Shown: piece after piece, positions 19,501 through 29,600 of the stretch
Layout: the number at the start of each line of letters is the position of its first letter
Position numbering within the stretch: the stretch's first letter is position 1
Assembly: GCA_963210315.1 (NCBI GenBank)
Contig: OY723286.1
Location: forward strand, 868,001 to 932,000
Length of the DNA stretch: 64,000 bases
Source: Rhynchopus euleeides
Taxonomy: Eukaryota > Euglenozoa > Diplonemea > Diplonemida > Diplonemidae
Direction of reading: 5' to 3'
The notes under the pieces: model-generated
Seen by the model: the letters and a program-made list of their open reading frames with translations, nothing else
What the model was told of the DNA's origin: nothing
Database searches by the model: none
Made by a program: the position numbers and the translations under genes

Positions 19501-22196
19501 GTCTGGACCTCCTCTGCCGCGGGGGGTACCGCAGGCTCTGCCCCAATAGGGGCACCCGGGCCGCCTGACTTCGCACCCTCCAGGAGAGAGCAGAATGAAG
19601 GATCTTTTGGGGGGGAATCCAGGCCGGTTTTGCCCCCCAGCTGCAAACCCTCTGCCGGTTCGGCATGGGTGGGGGGAAATGCGTGTTTCCTCCTGAGGGA
19701 CAACGCTTCGGAGCAGGCATGCAGCTCCCGTCTGGACGCGTCTGTCACGTTGGATATGGACACCCCGTCGTTTCCGGTGCGGAGAAGGGTTGAATGCCGC
19801 GAAGCGCCGGGGCTCTCCAGGCAGCACACAACCCTCAGCAGGCTGTCGTGGTGGTGCAGGACATGCGAGAGGTGGGCCGCTGTCTGCGTGCTGACCCCCT
19901 CCCTGGCGTAGCAGCTGATGTCCAAATCATGCAGCAGAGGGATGGCTGAGAGTACCCTCCCCGCGACATATGACACCACTCCGTTAGATAGCCGGGCGCT
20001 TCTCAGGAGGAGGCGGGTGCAGCCCATGAGACACCCATAGGGCAGCTCCAGCTCTGCCAGCGGGTTGTGCGACAGGTCGACGCGGCGCAGCCTGGAGAAG
20101 TCCACACTCAGCTGTGGTGGCTGTGGGGGTGGGTGTGGCGCGGCGCCTCCATCCCCTCCGGGGCTCTGCTGGCTTTGGGGATCGACCCCCCCCTCTCCCT
20201 CTTCCCCCTGCTGGGGGTGCACCCCCTCCTCCCCCAGCAGCTGGGCAGACCGGTCCACCTCTGCGTCGAACGAAACACGCTTCGCATCGACATCCGACAG
20301 GATTAAAGTCTGCAACCCCGAACCCGCCTCCACCTCCCTCGCCAAGGGATGCACCGGGGGCCCCTCCGGCAGGGAGCTGCCCTGCTGCTGCTGCTGCTCC
20401 TGCGGGTTGTGGTGCTTTCCCCGGCGGGGGTGGTGGTGGTGGTGGTGGTGGTGGTGGTGTTGGCCCTGCCCGACCAACCCCTCCGCAGCCAAAACGCCAG
20501 ACGCTTTGAGGATGTGCTCCACCCCAGCGCAGCGCAGCGGGTTGTGCGACAGGTCGAGGTGGCGGAGCCGGCAGCGCAGGCCAGACGGAGCCCGGGGGTC
20601 CGACGTGCCGAGAGAGGAGAGAAGGCGGTGGGAGGAGGCGACGCAACCACCACCTCCACCTCCTTCTCCTTCTCCACCTCTCTCTGGGGGCTCTGTAGGC
20701 ACGACGAGGCCACGGGGGACGACGAAGTGGCGGATGGCCTCCGCGGTTATCCCGCATTGGCTCAGCACGAGCTGTTCCAAAGTGTGGCACCCCGCCGCCA
20801 GAACACGGAGGCAGGCAATCGCATAACCTTCCGGATCGCCCCCGCCGTGGCACCTCATGAGGACAACATCCGACAGGTCGAGCTGCCGGATGGACAGCAC
20901 AGGCATGCCCGACACCAGCATCCCCTGCAGACCCTCCAACAGAGTGCCCGGGTCGGGCCTCGCCCGGGCGAGCGATACCGCCTCTAAGGAAGGGAGGCAC
21001 GCCAGGAGGCGGAACTCCGCCTCCCCGACACGCTGCCCGGAGAAGCAGACGCGGCGGAGGCAGGGGTAGAGCGCTGAACCAACCAGGCCCAGGTGGTATG
21101 GCAGCGAAGCCTCCCCCCCCGCTTCTCCCCTCCCGTCTCCCCCGTCGCCTGCAGCGGCGGCGCGGCCTTCGGGGGGTGGGGTGGTGGAGGTGGGGTTGGA
21201 GGTGGTGGGATTTTTCAGATTCCCTCGAGGGGAAGAAGAACACCCATCTCTGTAGGCCGCAACCTCCGGGGTCATCTTGTGTGGGATGTAGCAGTCGACG
21301 TAGACGAGGGGTTGGATGTCGTTCGAATCGTCAGCACCCCCGAGCTGGTCGCTCTCCGCCTGGGATCGGGTGTCGCCGTAAGAAAAATCGTCGTGGGCGG
21401 AGGACTCGACTTTCTCAACCCCCTCATCGTCGTCATCGCTCTCGCTGAAGCGGTACGTCACAGTCGACATAAACCTCTCCCGGGAGATGCGCTGCCTCTC
21501 CAGCCTCCGTTGCTTCTGCCGCTCGATCCTCCCCACGACATTCCTCCTCGCCGTGCTGATTAGGGCATGCAGCTTGTGGTACACCTCACGGGGATTTGAC
21601 AGGTCGACAGAAACCCTCACGGAATCTCCGGCAAAGGCGGGGTGGTGGTGGCTGTGCCGGCTGCCACCGCCACCACCACCACCCTTCCCAGCGCACACCG
21701 CCCCTGCCTCCGCCTCCGCGTCGTTGGGATCCGTGCTTCGGAGAGAGATGGCTGGGTTGAAGTACCTCGGCTTCAGCACGCCGTATGCTTCTGAAATGAC
21801 GAGCCAGTCGTATCGGATACCCCCTGCCTGTGTGAGGACCTGCCTGGCGGAGGCGTGCACCTCGATGACGCGCGACATAACCCGCTGCGACACGGCGAGG
21901 TTCGGCGGAGGGAGGTCTGCCCCACAGCAGGGCCCCCCCGTGTCGGTGATGTGGATGAGGTGGACTGTGCCCTGCAGCACAGCGCCCCTGAGGGTGTTGA
22001 TGGCGGCGTAGGCTGTTGCGTTCACCCCGACAACCGCCACGGTGGGTGCGGTGGTGCCGGCGCTGCTGCTGCCTGTCGAGCCGTGCCTCAGCGAGAGCAA
22101 CGCTCTGGGGGAGCCCGGCATGCCGGAGGAAGGAGGGGAGCCGAAGACATTCGATCCTGGCGATCTGTCGAAGGGCGATTGGACAGGACTCTGCAT
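16536..22196 (-). CDS. giant Rossmann-like plus leucine-rich-repeat protein
   Basis: A single uninterrupted frame of 1886 residues. After a Ser/Pro-rich start comes a dinucleotide-fold-like segment (VAVVGVNATAYAAINTLRG, about residues 50-70, with IRYDWLVISEAYG later), recalling the degenerate pyridine-nucleotide-disulfide fold in some ciliary proteins. A basic charged helix and acidic stretch follow. Residues about 380-780 hold irregular leucine-rich repeats of RNI type (IRQLDLSDV, LRHLDLSHNPL, LRRVDLSHNPL, LHDLDISCYA). These are interrupted by low-complexity inserts, including ten consecutive His and a Gln run. The C-terminal thousand residues are mostly disordered with long Gly runs, ending in a short basic helix (SVRLRNIMAQVMAMRLNEV). 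No signal peptide or membrane segment is seen. A cytoskeletal or ciliary scaffold is plausible but unproven. Confidence 0.75.
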   Translation of the reverse strand: MQSPVQSPFDRSPGSNVFGSPPSSGMPGSPRALLSLRHGSTGSSSAGTTAPTVAVVGVNATAYAAINTLRGAVLQGTVHLIHITDTGGPCCGADLPPPNLAVSQRVMSRVIEVHASARQVLTQAGGIRYDWLVISEAYGVLKPRYFNPAISLRSTDPNDAEAEAGAVCAGKGGGGGGGSRHSHHHPAFAGDSVRVSVDLSNPREVYHKLHALISTARRNVVGRIERQKQRRLERQRISRERFMSTVTYRFSESDDDDEGVEKVESSAHDDFSYGDTRSQAESDQLGGADDSNDIQPLVYVDCYIPHKMTPEVAAYRDGCSSSPRGNLKNPTTSNPTSTTPPPEGRAAAAGDGGDGRGEAGGEASLPYHLGLVGSALYPCLRRVCFSGQRVGEAEFRLLACLPSLEAVSLARARPDPGTLLEGLQGMLVSGMPVLSIRQLDLSDVVLMRCHGGGDPEGYAIACLRVLAAGCHTLEQLVLSQCGITAEAIRHFVVPRGLVVPTEPPERGGEGEGGGGGGCVASSHRLLSSLGTSDPRAPSGLRCRLRHLDLSHNPLRCAGVEHILKASGVLAAEGLVGQGQHHHHHHHHHHPRRGKHHNPQEQQQQQGSSLPEGPPVHPLAREVEAGSGLQTLILSDVDAKRVSFDAEVDRSAQLLGEEGVHPQQGEEGEGGVDPQSQQSPGGDGGAAPHPPPQPPQLSVDFSRLRRVDLSHNPLAELELPYGCLMGCTRLLLRSARLSNGVVSYVAGRVLSAIPLLHDLDISCYAREGVSTQTAAHLSHVLHHHDSLLRVVCCLESPGASRHSTLLRTGNDGVSISNVTDASRRELHACSEALSLRRKHAFPPTHAEPAEGLQLGGKTGLDSPPKDPSFCSLLEGAKSGGPGAPIGAEPAVPPAAEEVQTQEVQHPTEGSGQSPPFCEGGGGGGVGGGISTPALPFSKGVSVMEISAPGSSQRLEAVSRCEYGACGTGVSALQSLAETDRLETRLANALQESKGKGGDAASFSPILHDLLSHIEASPEQLSSAAFPAGNGLASMFASHAGRLVSLLAKAAGDGGAEDPDAAPPWWAAASAPNAQPEGEQQQPVFSTPFTSGLPEGYIPAGSSGVGGQTSPTAGEGIRSDGSLPLENLPEVDFEVLLSGCQTPHEVVLALARQFGCRVERLPPVPSADQPPEKVVGVAEQPDPDTITSQSFELPFSDEGDLWGSGTAAAATTPPPSVVEEGDVSVVFRILTTDPQFAREAIRSGRFLRQRLRLFQLFRAVEGGGGGGAGGGAAPSPSTGQQGNIRPLLFPGAMGVGGGGGGGATPRPHPARSARRSLAALRRSVSGVPGGGGGGVGGGVMAANHPQAAAVPCRGGAAPGGQSPAGWFGGDAAGVSELLSAVCRIPDESDLVEVWDVRGGGAGEGLSPHSSGVVVAPPPVLSLPQPQGMRGVFISFFREEGFFQALGQQQQQQSHRHPNYPTPPLSRLSHTSHCTSCPGFKSPPGGFSIRDVQRGILTPEDHREVDPWGSESDSISPGGFPPPALCQLDSPPLQHFSEPSEKSSKGEPRYNAVGDDGIWRSETPPPASAWRGVLGTVLCEAAASPGGAERVGQQQAKGEMGDEAAGEGGAAPASPPVAPALGSGIVLLNSGLPGCRFTPKDVEGCNRASGVSEVAQGVAAGLHILGMSRGGWASSLPAACRVVYPLGPHVPPHAAPPARPATPMEYLTSNKIPDVIEEVLKVSCTARVPPSSLRSVSILKGVRGLTRPDLAGALPRALQDNTPQYSGSPVAVEAVPSGGGGGGATAQSVSPALGIGGVLAASCVSGGGGGGGGGGGDSGGGGGDAEDDGGEKGREKERGGGAQAKGLSFPAASGGVKARSYKSVRLRNIMAQVMAMRLNEVAGYKGSDL

Positions 22197-22777
22197 AGCA
22201 CTACCCTAGACCCCCCCATGCGGTGGAGGGGAGGGGCCTGTGTGTGTGGGGGTGTGGGGTGAGTGTGTGTGGGAGGGGAGGAAGGGTTGTGGTTCTGTGA
22301 CTATCTTTGCACACAGCTCCCACAGAATGCAACAGGGGGGGTGTGGTTGTGGGAGGTTGATTCCTTCGTAGGGGTTTATCGCTCTATGTTATCTACTGCG
22401 TACACCAAGCTGGCACCCCCTCCCCCCCCCAACCACCCACCCCATTTTTTCACCGGGATGTCAGGGACATCCCACTCTACAGCGTTCTACAGCGCCAGCC
22501 CTTCCGGCTGTTCTAACACAACAAATTCAAAGTACATCCGTCGCACCCACCCTCCCCCCTCCCTCGGGTTTGGCACACAAGCAGCGCCTCGCCTCTTCTC
22601 ATCCTCCAATCGAAAAACCCCCCCCCACCCCACGGCTGACACACCAACGGATCCCGCCACGCCCAATGCCCTTTCGTGTTGTGTGCCAACCAACCCTGCG
22701 CCCTACTCCACACCCCCCCTCCCTACCCCCACCCCCCCCCCCCTCTCACTCCTCCTCACACCGACAGCTCCCTCAGA
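22197..22777. other. spacer between LRR and ART-like genes
   Basis: Contains the LRR gene's 5' leader near 22200 and a C-rich tract near 22730-22745. No gene was seen. Confidence 0.4.
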
Positions 22778-25579
22778 TCAAACGAGAGCCCACGCCTTGT
22801 GGACACCCCCCCCCGCTGGGGGCCCACGTGGGTATGGAGGTGACGTTGTGCGTGACTGCACGGGGTACCCACCACCCCCACCACCGGGAAACGCCTCCCA
22901 CTGCCCCGGGGGCAGCGCCACCGCAGGCGACACCGGCAGCGACACGCAGGACACCGCATCGGGGGGCGACAGCAGGGGGCTGGGCACCGCCGCCGCCGCC
23001 GCCGCAGCGCAGTGCTCCTCCGGGAAGGGCATGGGGATCGACTCGGGGGTCCCGGGTTCAAAACCCCACGCAGGCGTCCCCCCGCCAGCTGGCACGGAGT
23101 ACATCGCACTGCCTCCGGGGCGCGAGGCGAGGGCCGCAGGCTGAGACGCGGTGATCCGAACCGTAAGGTCTTCAACCCACTCCCCGTCGACGCTCCTCAC
23201 CCACCTCACCACGGCGTGCGGCATCACCTCCTGAGGCACCGCGTCGTGAGACATCAGGTGTGCCAGCCTCCCTCCTCCTCCTCCTCCGCTACCCTTCCCC
23301 CGGCACAACGCCCACCGGTGACCCACGTGTCGAATGGAGGCCCCACTCCGCTCCCATATGGCAGTGCCTCTGCGCTTTTTATAGGCACCCTCGAGGGAAG
23401 CATCTCCTCCAGAAACCCACAGATGCCCCGGGGGCTTCACGTTGAGGGGGTGGGGTGGTCCCGACGCAGACCCGGCTGTTCCGCACAGCCCTCCACGGCC
23501 CAAGCTGTGGTGGGACCCGGAGCCGTGGTGGGGCATGTCGCCGACACTCATGTTGTTCCCCTGGGGGTTGGCGAGGGATGGGGGGAGGCCGTGGGCGGGC
23601 CCCCCGCATTCGTGGCACCGCATCGCCCCTCCGGAGGTTGCGTCCCCGCCTAGAGGGGGGTCGGGGACTCGCCTGACGCAGCCCGAGGCAGGGTCGGCCA
23701 CTGCAGTGCCTGAGGGTGGGAGAGGGGGCCCCCCGCCGCCTCCCAGCTCCCCCTTGCGCGGGTCGCTCCCGGACACGATGAATCCGACTCTGTCGAGGGT
23801 GTGCTCCCCAGCCCACGCGTCCTCCAGCACATCCTTGCGGAACCTCCGCATGTCGGATTCCGGGATGTGCTTCCCCTGGTCCTCCATCTGCAAATCAACC
23901 ACTGTCACATCCGACTGGACCCTAACAGACTCAACCCTAAACGGGGTTAACGCCGGGACAATAACACACCCTTCTGTTGGATACTGCCCCCCGGAGGGGA
24001 TCTGGAGGGACCTGGCACACCCAAAGAGACGCAACACCATCGGAAACGACGGAGCATGCGGGTGCCGATGCGGGGGGTGGTGGTGGTGGCGATTCCCCCC
24101 TGAGGAAGACTCCTCCTCCTGCCTGTGGGGCGGAGCGGCTGACCCCCCTCCCCTCAGCGAGCCGAATAAACTGCTGGCGCTCGCAATGCCTGGGATAGTG
24201 CCCCACAGGCTCCCCCTCGGCGAGCCTCCAACAGAGGGCTCCGCAGGAGGCTGCCGGGTCCCCCGCGCAACCGCCGCTGTCGCTGCGGATGGATCTGCCG
24301 TAAGAAACTCCTGGACCCCCTCCCACGAGGCAGTGCATGCGACGGGGCAGACCCACAGGACGTAGGTACCCACCTCCAGATCTCTCCCGTGTTTAAAGGC
24401 GCGGTAGAGTGGGTAGGACCCCCTCCGGGGGTCAAACGAGGGGCCTCCTGAGGGTTGTGCGAGCATCCCTGCAAGGGTTGAAAGGCGGATCCACCTCTGC
24501 AGTTTGGTGAATGCTGCCTCGCGGTCCCCAAAGAAGCGGGTCCGGAGGACGTCCTTTGCGGCGGAGGTGATGTCCTGCAGGATGGTGTCGTTCCGCGGGG
24601 AGTAGCTCTCGAAGGACCGCTTGGAGGTCTCGCTGCAGGGGATCCACACCGGGCTCTCCCACAGGAGGCACCTGTCGGTGTCAGCCCCCTCCTGGGTCAG
24701 CAGGAGGAGGCAGAGGTTTTGCAGAGGCCCGATATCAACACCACCGCCGCCGCCGCCACCACCGCCCGCCCCATCCCTGCCCTGCCATAGGGCAAGCGCG
24801 ACCTCCCTGAGGAGGCTGTGCGCGTTCTCCCGGAGCTCGGGGGGGAATTTGAGATTCGCCATCAGCTCTTGGTATAGATCCCCGGGTTTGGAGTACCACA
24901 CCTGGGTGCACTGGATGTGGAGGAGCTCGAGGGTTTTGCCGACACTCCCCCGCGGGACAACCATGAACTCCGCCCCGGGCCCCCGCGGGAAGCAGTCGGG
25001 CGAAAAGGGGAGGTCGGTGGAGGGGGTGGGCGTGCTGGTGTGCAGCATCGCGTCGGCAACCCGGGCCGCGTCGGCGGGTTTCAGCTTGGAGGCGTTGGAG
25101 AGGCTCGGGGGTTCGGGCAGATCCCCCTCCTGGAGCTGTGCGCCTGCGAAGAGGGACTGTTTTGTCCCATAGTGTGACAAGCCGTATTCGCTGAAGGAGT
25201 GTACCATTTCTGTTTCCTTTGCGAGGAGGGACGCCCTCTGTTTCTCCGCGCGGAGGGTTGTGGCGAAGTAGGCCACCAATGCGGCACATCCCAGCACAGA
25301 GAAGACGGCGAGGGTTGCAAGCATGCCCACCGCCCACTCCGCGTGGAGTTCATCGTCGGAGTCAGTTGCATTCCCCGGCACAGCTGTTTCCGGTTGCAGC
25401 GTGCCAGGCGCAGTGGTGGGCGAGTCCGTCGGGCCTAGCGTCGTGGGTGCATCTGTGGTTGGCTGTGCGGCAGCAGGCCTGCACAGCAGAGGGGGGCCCA
25501 GCAGCGGAGGCGGGTCTCCACAGAGAAGCGCTACGGCCAGAACGAAGACCCGGGCGGTGCCGCATCCCCCGGGTGGCAT
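22778..25579 (-). CDS. type I membrane protein with ADP-ribosyltransferase-like fold
   Basis: The 933-residue product starting MPPGGCGTARVFVLAVALLC has a signal peptide, a short Thr/Pro-rich ectodomain (TTDAPTTLGPTDSPTT), one membrane segment (residues about 83-110, VGMLATLAVFSVLGCAALVA) and a long cytoplasmic part. In the latter, residues about 270-560 look like an R-S-E-class ART fold: SYPLYRAFKHG (R motif, about 393), CTASWEGVQEFL in the S-motif position, then RSLQIPSGGQYPTEGCVIV leading to TPFRVESV and VTVVDLQ. The usual E-x-E is E-G-C, so the catalytic Glu appears replaced by Cys. Gly runs and His-rich inserts break the domain. The C-terminal 350 residues are low complexity. The frame is open further upstream but that text is His/Pro-rich. 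ART call moderate; catalysis doubtful. Confidence 0.65.
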   Translation of the reverse strand: MPPGGCGTARVFVLAVALLCGDPPPLLGPPLLCRPAAAQPTTDAPTTLGPTDSPTTAPGTLQPETAVPGNATDSDDELHAEWAVGMLATLAVFSVLGCAALVAYFATTLRAEKQRASLLAKETEMVHSFSEYGLSHYGTKQSLFAGAQLQEGDLPEPPSLSNASKLKPADAARVADAMLHTSTPTPSTDLPFSPDCFPRGPGAEFMVVPRGSVGKTLELLHIQCTQVWYSKPGDLYQELMANLKFPPELRENAHSLLREVALALWQGRDGAGGGGGGGGGVDIGPLQNLCLLLLTQEGADTDRCLLWESPVWIPCSETSKRSFESYSPRNDTILQDITSAAKDVLRTRFFGDREAAFTKLQRWIRLSTLAGMLAQPSGGPSFDPRRGSYPLYRAFKHGRDLEVGTYVLWVCPVACTASWEGVQEFLTADPSAATAAVARGTRQPPAEPSVGGSPRGSLWGTIPGIASASSLFGSLRGGGSAAPPHRQEEESSSGGNRHHHHPPHRHPHAPSFPMVLRLFGCARSLQIPSGGQYPTEGCVIVPALTPFRVESVRVQSDVTVVDLQMEDQGKHIPESDMRRFRKDVLEDAWAGEHTLDRVGFIVSGSDPRKGELGGGGGPPLPPSGTAVADPASGCVRRVPDPPLGGDATSGGAMRCHECGGPAHGLPPSLANPQGNNMSVGDMPHHGSGSHHSLGRGGLCGTAGSASGPPHPLNVKPPGHLWVSGGDASLEGAYKKRRGTAIWERSGASIRHVGHRWALCRGKGSGGGGGGRLAHLMSHDAVPQEVMPHAVVRWVRSVDGEWVEDLTVRITASQPAALASRPGGSAMYSVPAGGGTPAWGFEPGTPESIPMPFPEEHCAAAAAAAVPSPLLSPPDAVSCVSLPVSPAVALPPGQWEAFPGGGGGGYPVQSRTTSPPYPRGPPAGGGVHKAWALV

Positions 25580-26634
25580 TGGAGGGGGGTGGGTCAGATG
25601 ATGGGGTGGGTGTGGGGGTGGTGGGGAGAGAGGGGGGGGGAAGAGAGGAGCACACCAAGGCCCAAACAAGACCTGTGCCTTGTTGGGGTGTGGTGGGGTG
25701 TGCCGTGTGTACTGTGGTGGAGGGGAGGGGTGGTGGTGGTGGTGGTGGCGGGGCAAGACAAGCTCACGGCTCGCAGGGTAGGTCGGACGCAAGGTGGGTG
25801 GGGGTGGGGTTGCAGCCGGGCAATGCTCTGAGACCAAGTCAAGGTGTTACGGGTCGGCGCCCCCTCGAAAATTCCCGCCCTCTCTCAGCCAGGAGTGGGG
25901 CACAGGCGGGGAAAGTGGAGGGGGGCTGGAAAACAGCGCTTCTGGGTTTGTCTGGACCCAGCAGCGCTACGGTTCGGTTTGAGAAATGCACCCCCCCCCC
26001 TCCCTCCCCCTCCCTCATTCCAGCAATCAAGCAAGAAAAGCCTTGTGGCCAAACGGGCGCACGTGGACATCTCCTGCGGTTCCTTCTTCTACACAGCACG
26101 GTGCGAGCGGCTTACAACCGCCCACACCAAAACCAAGTTTTGTTGAATGTTGCCCGTGCAGCAGAGTGTGCCCCAACGCAGCTACCCGTCTGTTATGCCG
26201 GTAGCCTTGTTCTCACTCTGTCACTGACTGGCAGTCGGATGATCGAAACAGTGTTTTTCTTCCACGCGAAACATGGTGTGCGGAACAGTATACAGAACCC
26301 TCGCCCCACACCCCTCCTCCCCTCCCCCAAGGCAAGATTGTAGGCTTGCCTCCGGGTCATGCGCACAAAAAGAGCCTGTTAAAAACACCTACAAAGAGAA
26401 GGCCTTGTTCTGGCCACACGGCGGTATGAATTTTACCTTACCCGATACACGCGATTGCTTCTTCTAGGCATGATATTACACACATCGTTATTGCCGAATC
26501 CGGGACATCGACACACGCATTCGCACACCGAGTCTCAGGTAGCCTCAGCTTGTTCAGGTCGCACGTCTCCCCACCCAGATCGACAGCTCCCAGCCAGGCC
26601 CACCAGGAGGCCGCCCTCGGTGACCCTCACACGC
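25580..26634. other. spacer between ART-like and polycystin-like genes
   Basis: Holds a (GGT)n run near 25732-25750 close to the ART gene leader and C-rich stretches near 25988-26013. No gene or repeat family was recognised. Confidence 0.4.
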
Positions 26635-29600
26635 TCACAGCCCACTGCGTGGCCGCTGTCGAGATGCCGCCCTCTCCAGGTCCCTCACCGTCAGCTTCTG
26701 CCTCTTCGGCACACTCGGTGGATGCACCGTCCGCACCGATGCCCCCGACCCCGCCACCACCGCCGGCCCCTCCGGCAGCAACACACCCCCCGGCAGGGCA
26801 CCTGCAACGGGAGCCACCATGCCGCTGCCCAGGGCCCACACGGCACCGGCAGTGCCGTCTGACGACACACCCCGCCCCGCCGCTGGTGGGGCGCCGCCAC
26901 GCAACCCACGCCCCGACAGCGCCGCGGCTGTGCCGCTGCTGCTGGAGGATGCTGCCGGAGCGCCACCGCGGTGCTGATGCGCCACCCCTCCACCATCCGG
27001 CTTGGGGAACAGCAGAGACCCGCGCTCTGCGGGGGCACCACCACCACCACCACCCACCCCACCACGACCCTCCGGAGTTGCTTCGGAGCTGCTGCTGCGA
27101 CTGCGACTGCTGCTGCTGCCACCACTGCTGCCGCTCCCCATCCGCCTCATCGGCGGATGCACCACACCTCCGCCACCTCCGGAGGGGCGTGGTGCAGGCG
27201 TCACCTCCACCTCCACCGCATCTGCACCATCAACGTCCCCCACACCGGCAGCAGGCTGCTCGGGGCGGCGTCTCCCTTCTGCAGGACGGGAGGGGGAGGG
27301 GGGGCTGCCACCACCGCCCCATGCCGCCCCGCTGTCATCCGTCTCCCAACACTGGTAGAGGGCGTGGTGCAGCTTGGCGGCGTGTGCGCGAAGGGAGGCC
27401 AGCTCGCCCTTGAGGGCGTCCCTCTCGTCCTGCACGCCCTGCAGCTGCTTGCGGTGCTCCTCCGCCAGGCGGCGCTCCACCTCGAGCCTGGTGGGGCCCG
27501 CCGCCTCGGGGGAGGCAGCGCGCTGCTCTGCCCACTCCGGCCTCCAGAGGTGCACCCTCGCCTTCAGGTCCTCCAGCTGCTGGGCAACCCTCTCGTCGAT
27601 GGCCCCGCCAGCGTGGGGCGCGATGCCCAGCGCCTCAATCGCTTCGAGCCGTGCGGAGATGGAGGCAAGGAGGATTGGCACCGCCGCGGCCTCGGGCTCG
27701 TGGGAGTGTTTCTGCACACCTTCGAAGATACGCCGCACATCCTTCGAGTCGACGAGGGTCCCCGCGACCTTCCGAAGCTCCGCGAGGGTGATGGAGATGC
27801 GCGTGTAGTAGAGGGGCTGCTCCTCGAAGATATGAAGGGGGAGGCCACGCTTGTCAGCGCAGTGCTGTTTGACAAGCGCTATGGTTTTGATCCGCACCCT
27901 GTTGTTGGTCCGGTCGGTGCCTGCCATCTTCCGGAGGATGTCAACGATACGCCCTGTCGCGCGGCGGACCGCCTTGCTGACAGCACGCCCCATCTTCTGC
28001 GAAGTAGATCCGGTGCGGACCTGATGCATGCTGAAGGGGTCAGGCATCTCCCCTGACATCATCGAGCACCCTGAAGCGGCTGCGCCGCTGCAGCTCCCAC
28101 CCCAGGCAATCTGGAGCCGCGCCAGCTTGGCGTCGAGGCGCTGCCCTGCCCTGTTCTGCCTCCGGACCTCCGCCACCTCATGCGATTTCCTGACGTGGTC
28201 AAACGCGTTGACGACAACGGCGAGGAGCATGTTGAGGAGCAGGAAGTAGCACACCGCGAAGTAACTCCCCATGAACACCGCTGTCCAGACGGGCTGCGCG
28301 TTCACCAGAGGGGACCAGTCGAATTCATACTGCATGAAGAGGACGCGGAGGAGCCACGACACGCTGTCGAGGAGTGTCTCCATCTCGGGGACGTGTGGGG
28401 AGAAGAGGAGGACCCCGCATATTGAGAACCCGATGAGGACAAAGGCGAATATGACAGAGAGTCGGACTATGTCATACACGCAGTATTTTAAGGTTTCGGA
28501 GAGCATGTTCAGCACCGCGAAGTGTTGGAAGTATTTGAAGACACGCAGGTAGGAGAGAACTAAGGCAATTCCCAACGCATTCGTCGCAGCCTCGCTGACC
28601 ACGCCGTACTCCGAGGCGGAGTGGAATGCGCGGAGGCTGTCCTGCCTCGACTCCCCCACATAGGCCCCAGCCCCTGACATCGCGCCTGACAGCCCCCAGA
28701 GGCGCATGCGGCTTACCACCAGCCATATGAGGATCCCGACGTGCGCTGTGCCAAACCCGGTCCACCCCCCAAAGGGTATCGAGGAAGGCTTCAAGATGTA
28801 GTTCCGCCGCATCTCCTTCGCGACAGATCCCAGCATTGTGAGGGTGGACCCCACCAGGGCCAGGTCCATCACGAAGAGGAATCTGTTGAAGTGGGTCGCC
28901 CCGAGGGAGCGGAGCTGGAAGACCCTGTTGTGGCACCCCGTTTCCACCGCGCCCGTCTGGAAGAACTCAATATAGCAGGAGGATCGGGTGAAGAGCGTGG
29001 TGTCGGAGTTATATAGAAGCGCATCGAGGGAGAGGACCCTTGTGGAGGAATCGAGCCAACCCGACTTGCTGAGATAGTCGAGGTGCTGCGATATCCCTGC
29101 AAGGGTCACGGGGGTTCGGGGGATGTCGGCAGAACCACCGCCACCGCCACCACCACCTCCGCCTCCACCACCACCCCCCAAGGCATCGTAGAAGAAGAAG
29201 AAGACAGAGAATTGCTTCTCAGAGACGCCAAACCCCTGCCGGTGCGTCCTGACGTCAACAGGGTGTCTCCCAAACCGTTTGAGGTGGTCCGCATAGTCCT
29301 TCTGCGAAGCAGGGTCGAAGCTCGACTTCAGAGGCTCCTCTTGAGGGTCCTGCACAGAGCCATGCATTAGGAGAGTGTCAGACCAGAATGATGCGTTGGG
29401 TCCAAACGGCTCCGACGACGCCTGCCTCGGGGTATACTGCGGGCTGCAGCTGCAGGGAAGGACACCCCTCGCGAAGGGAGGCAATGCATCGAGCGTGTCG
29501 GACTGCAGGTGGCACGCCTCCGCATCGACCCGCCACTGCCTCAGCAGTACCCCTCCGATCGCCGCATTCTCACCCCCCTCTGAGCTGGGGCTGCAGGAGA

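Noticed and set aside
19984..21243. 419-codon minus-strand frame inside the LRR gene
   Set aside because: Overlaps the LRR frame; Arg/Pro/Gly-rich shadow.
22197..22260. Run of GTGTGTG near the LRR gene start as a promoter element
   Set aside because: Simple repeat of a kind common across all spacers here; no evidence of function.
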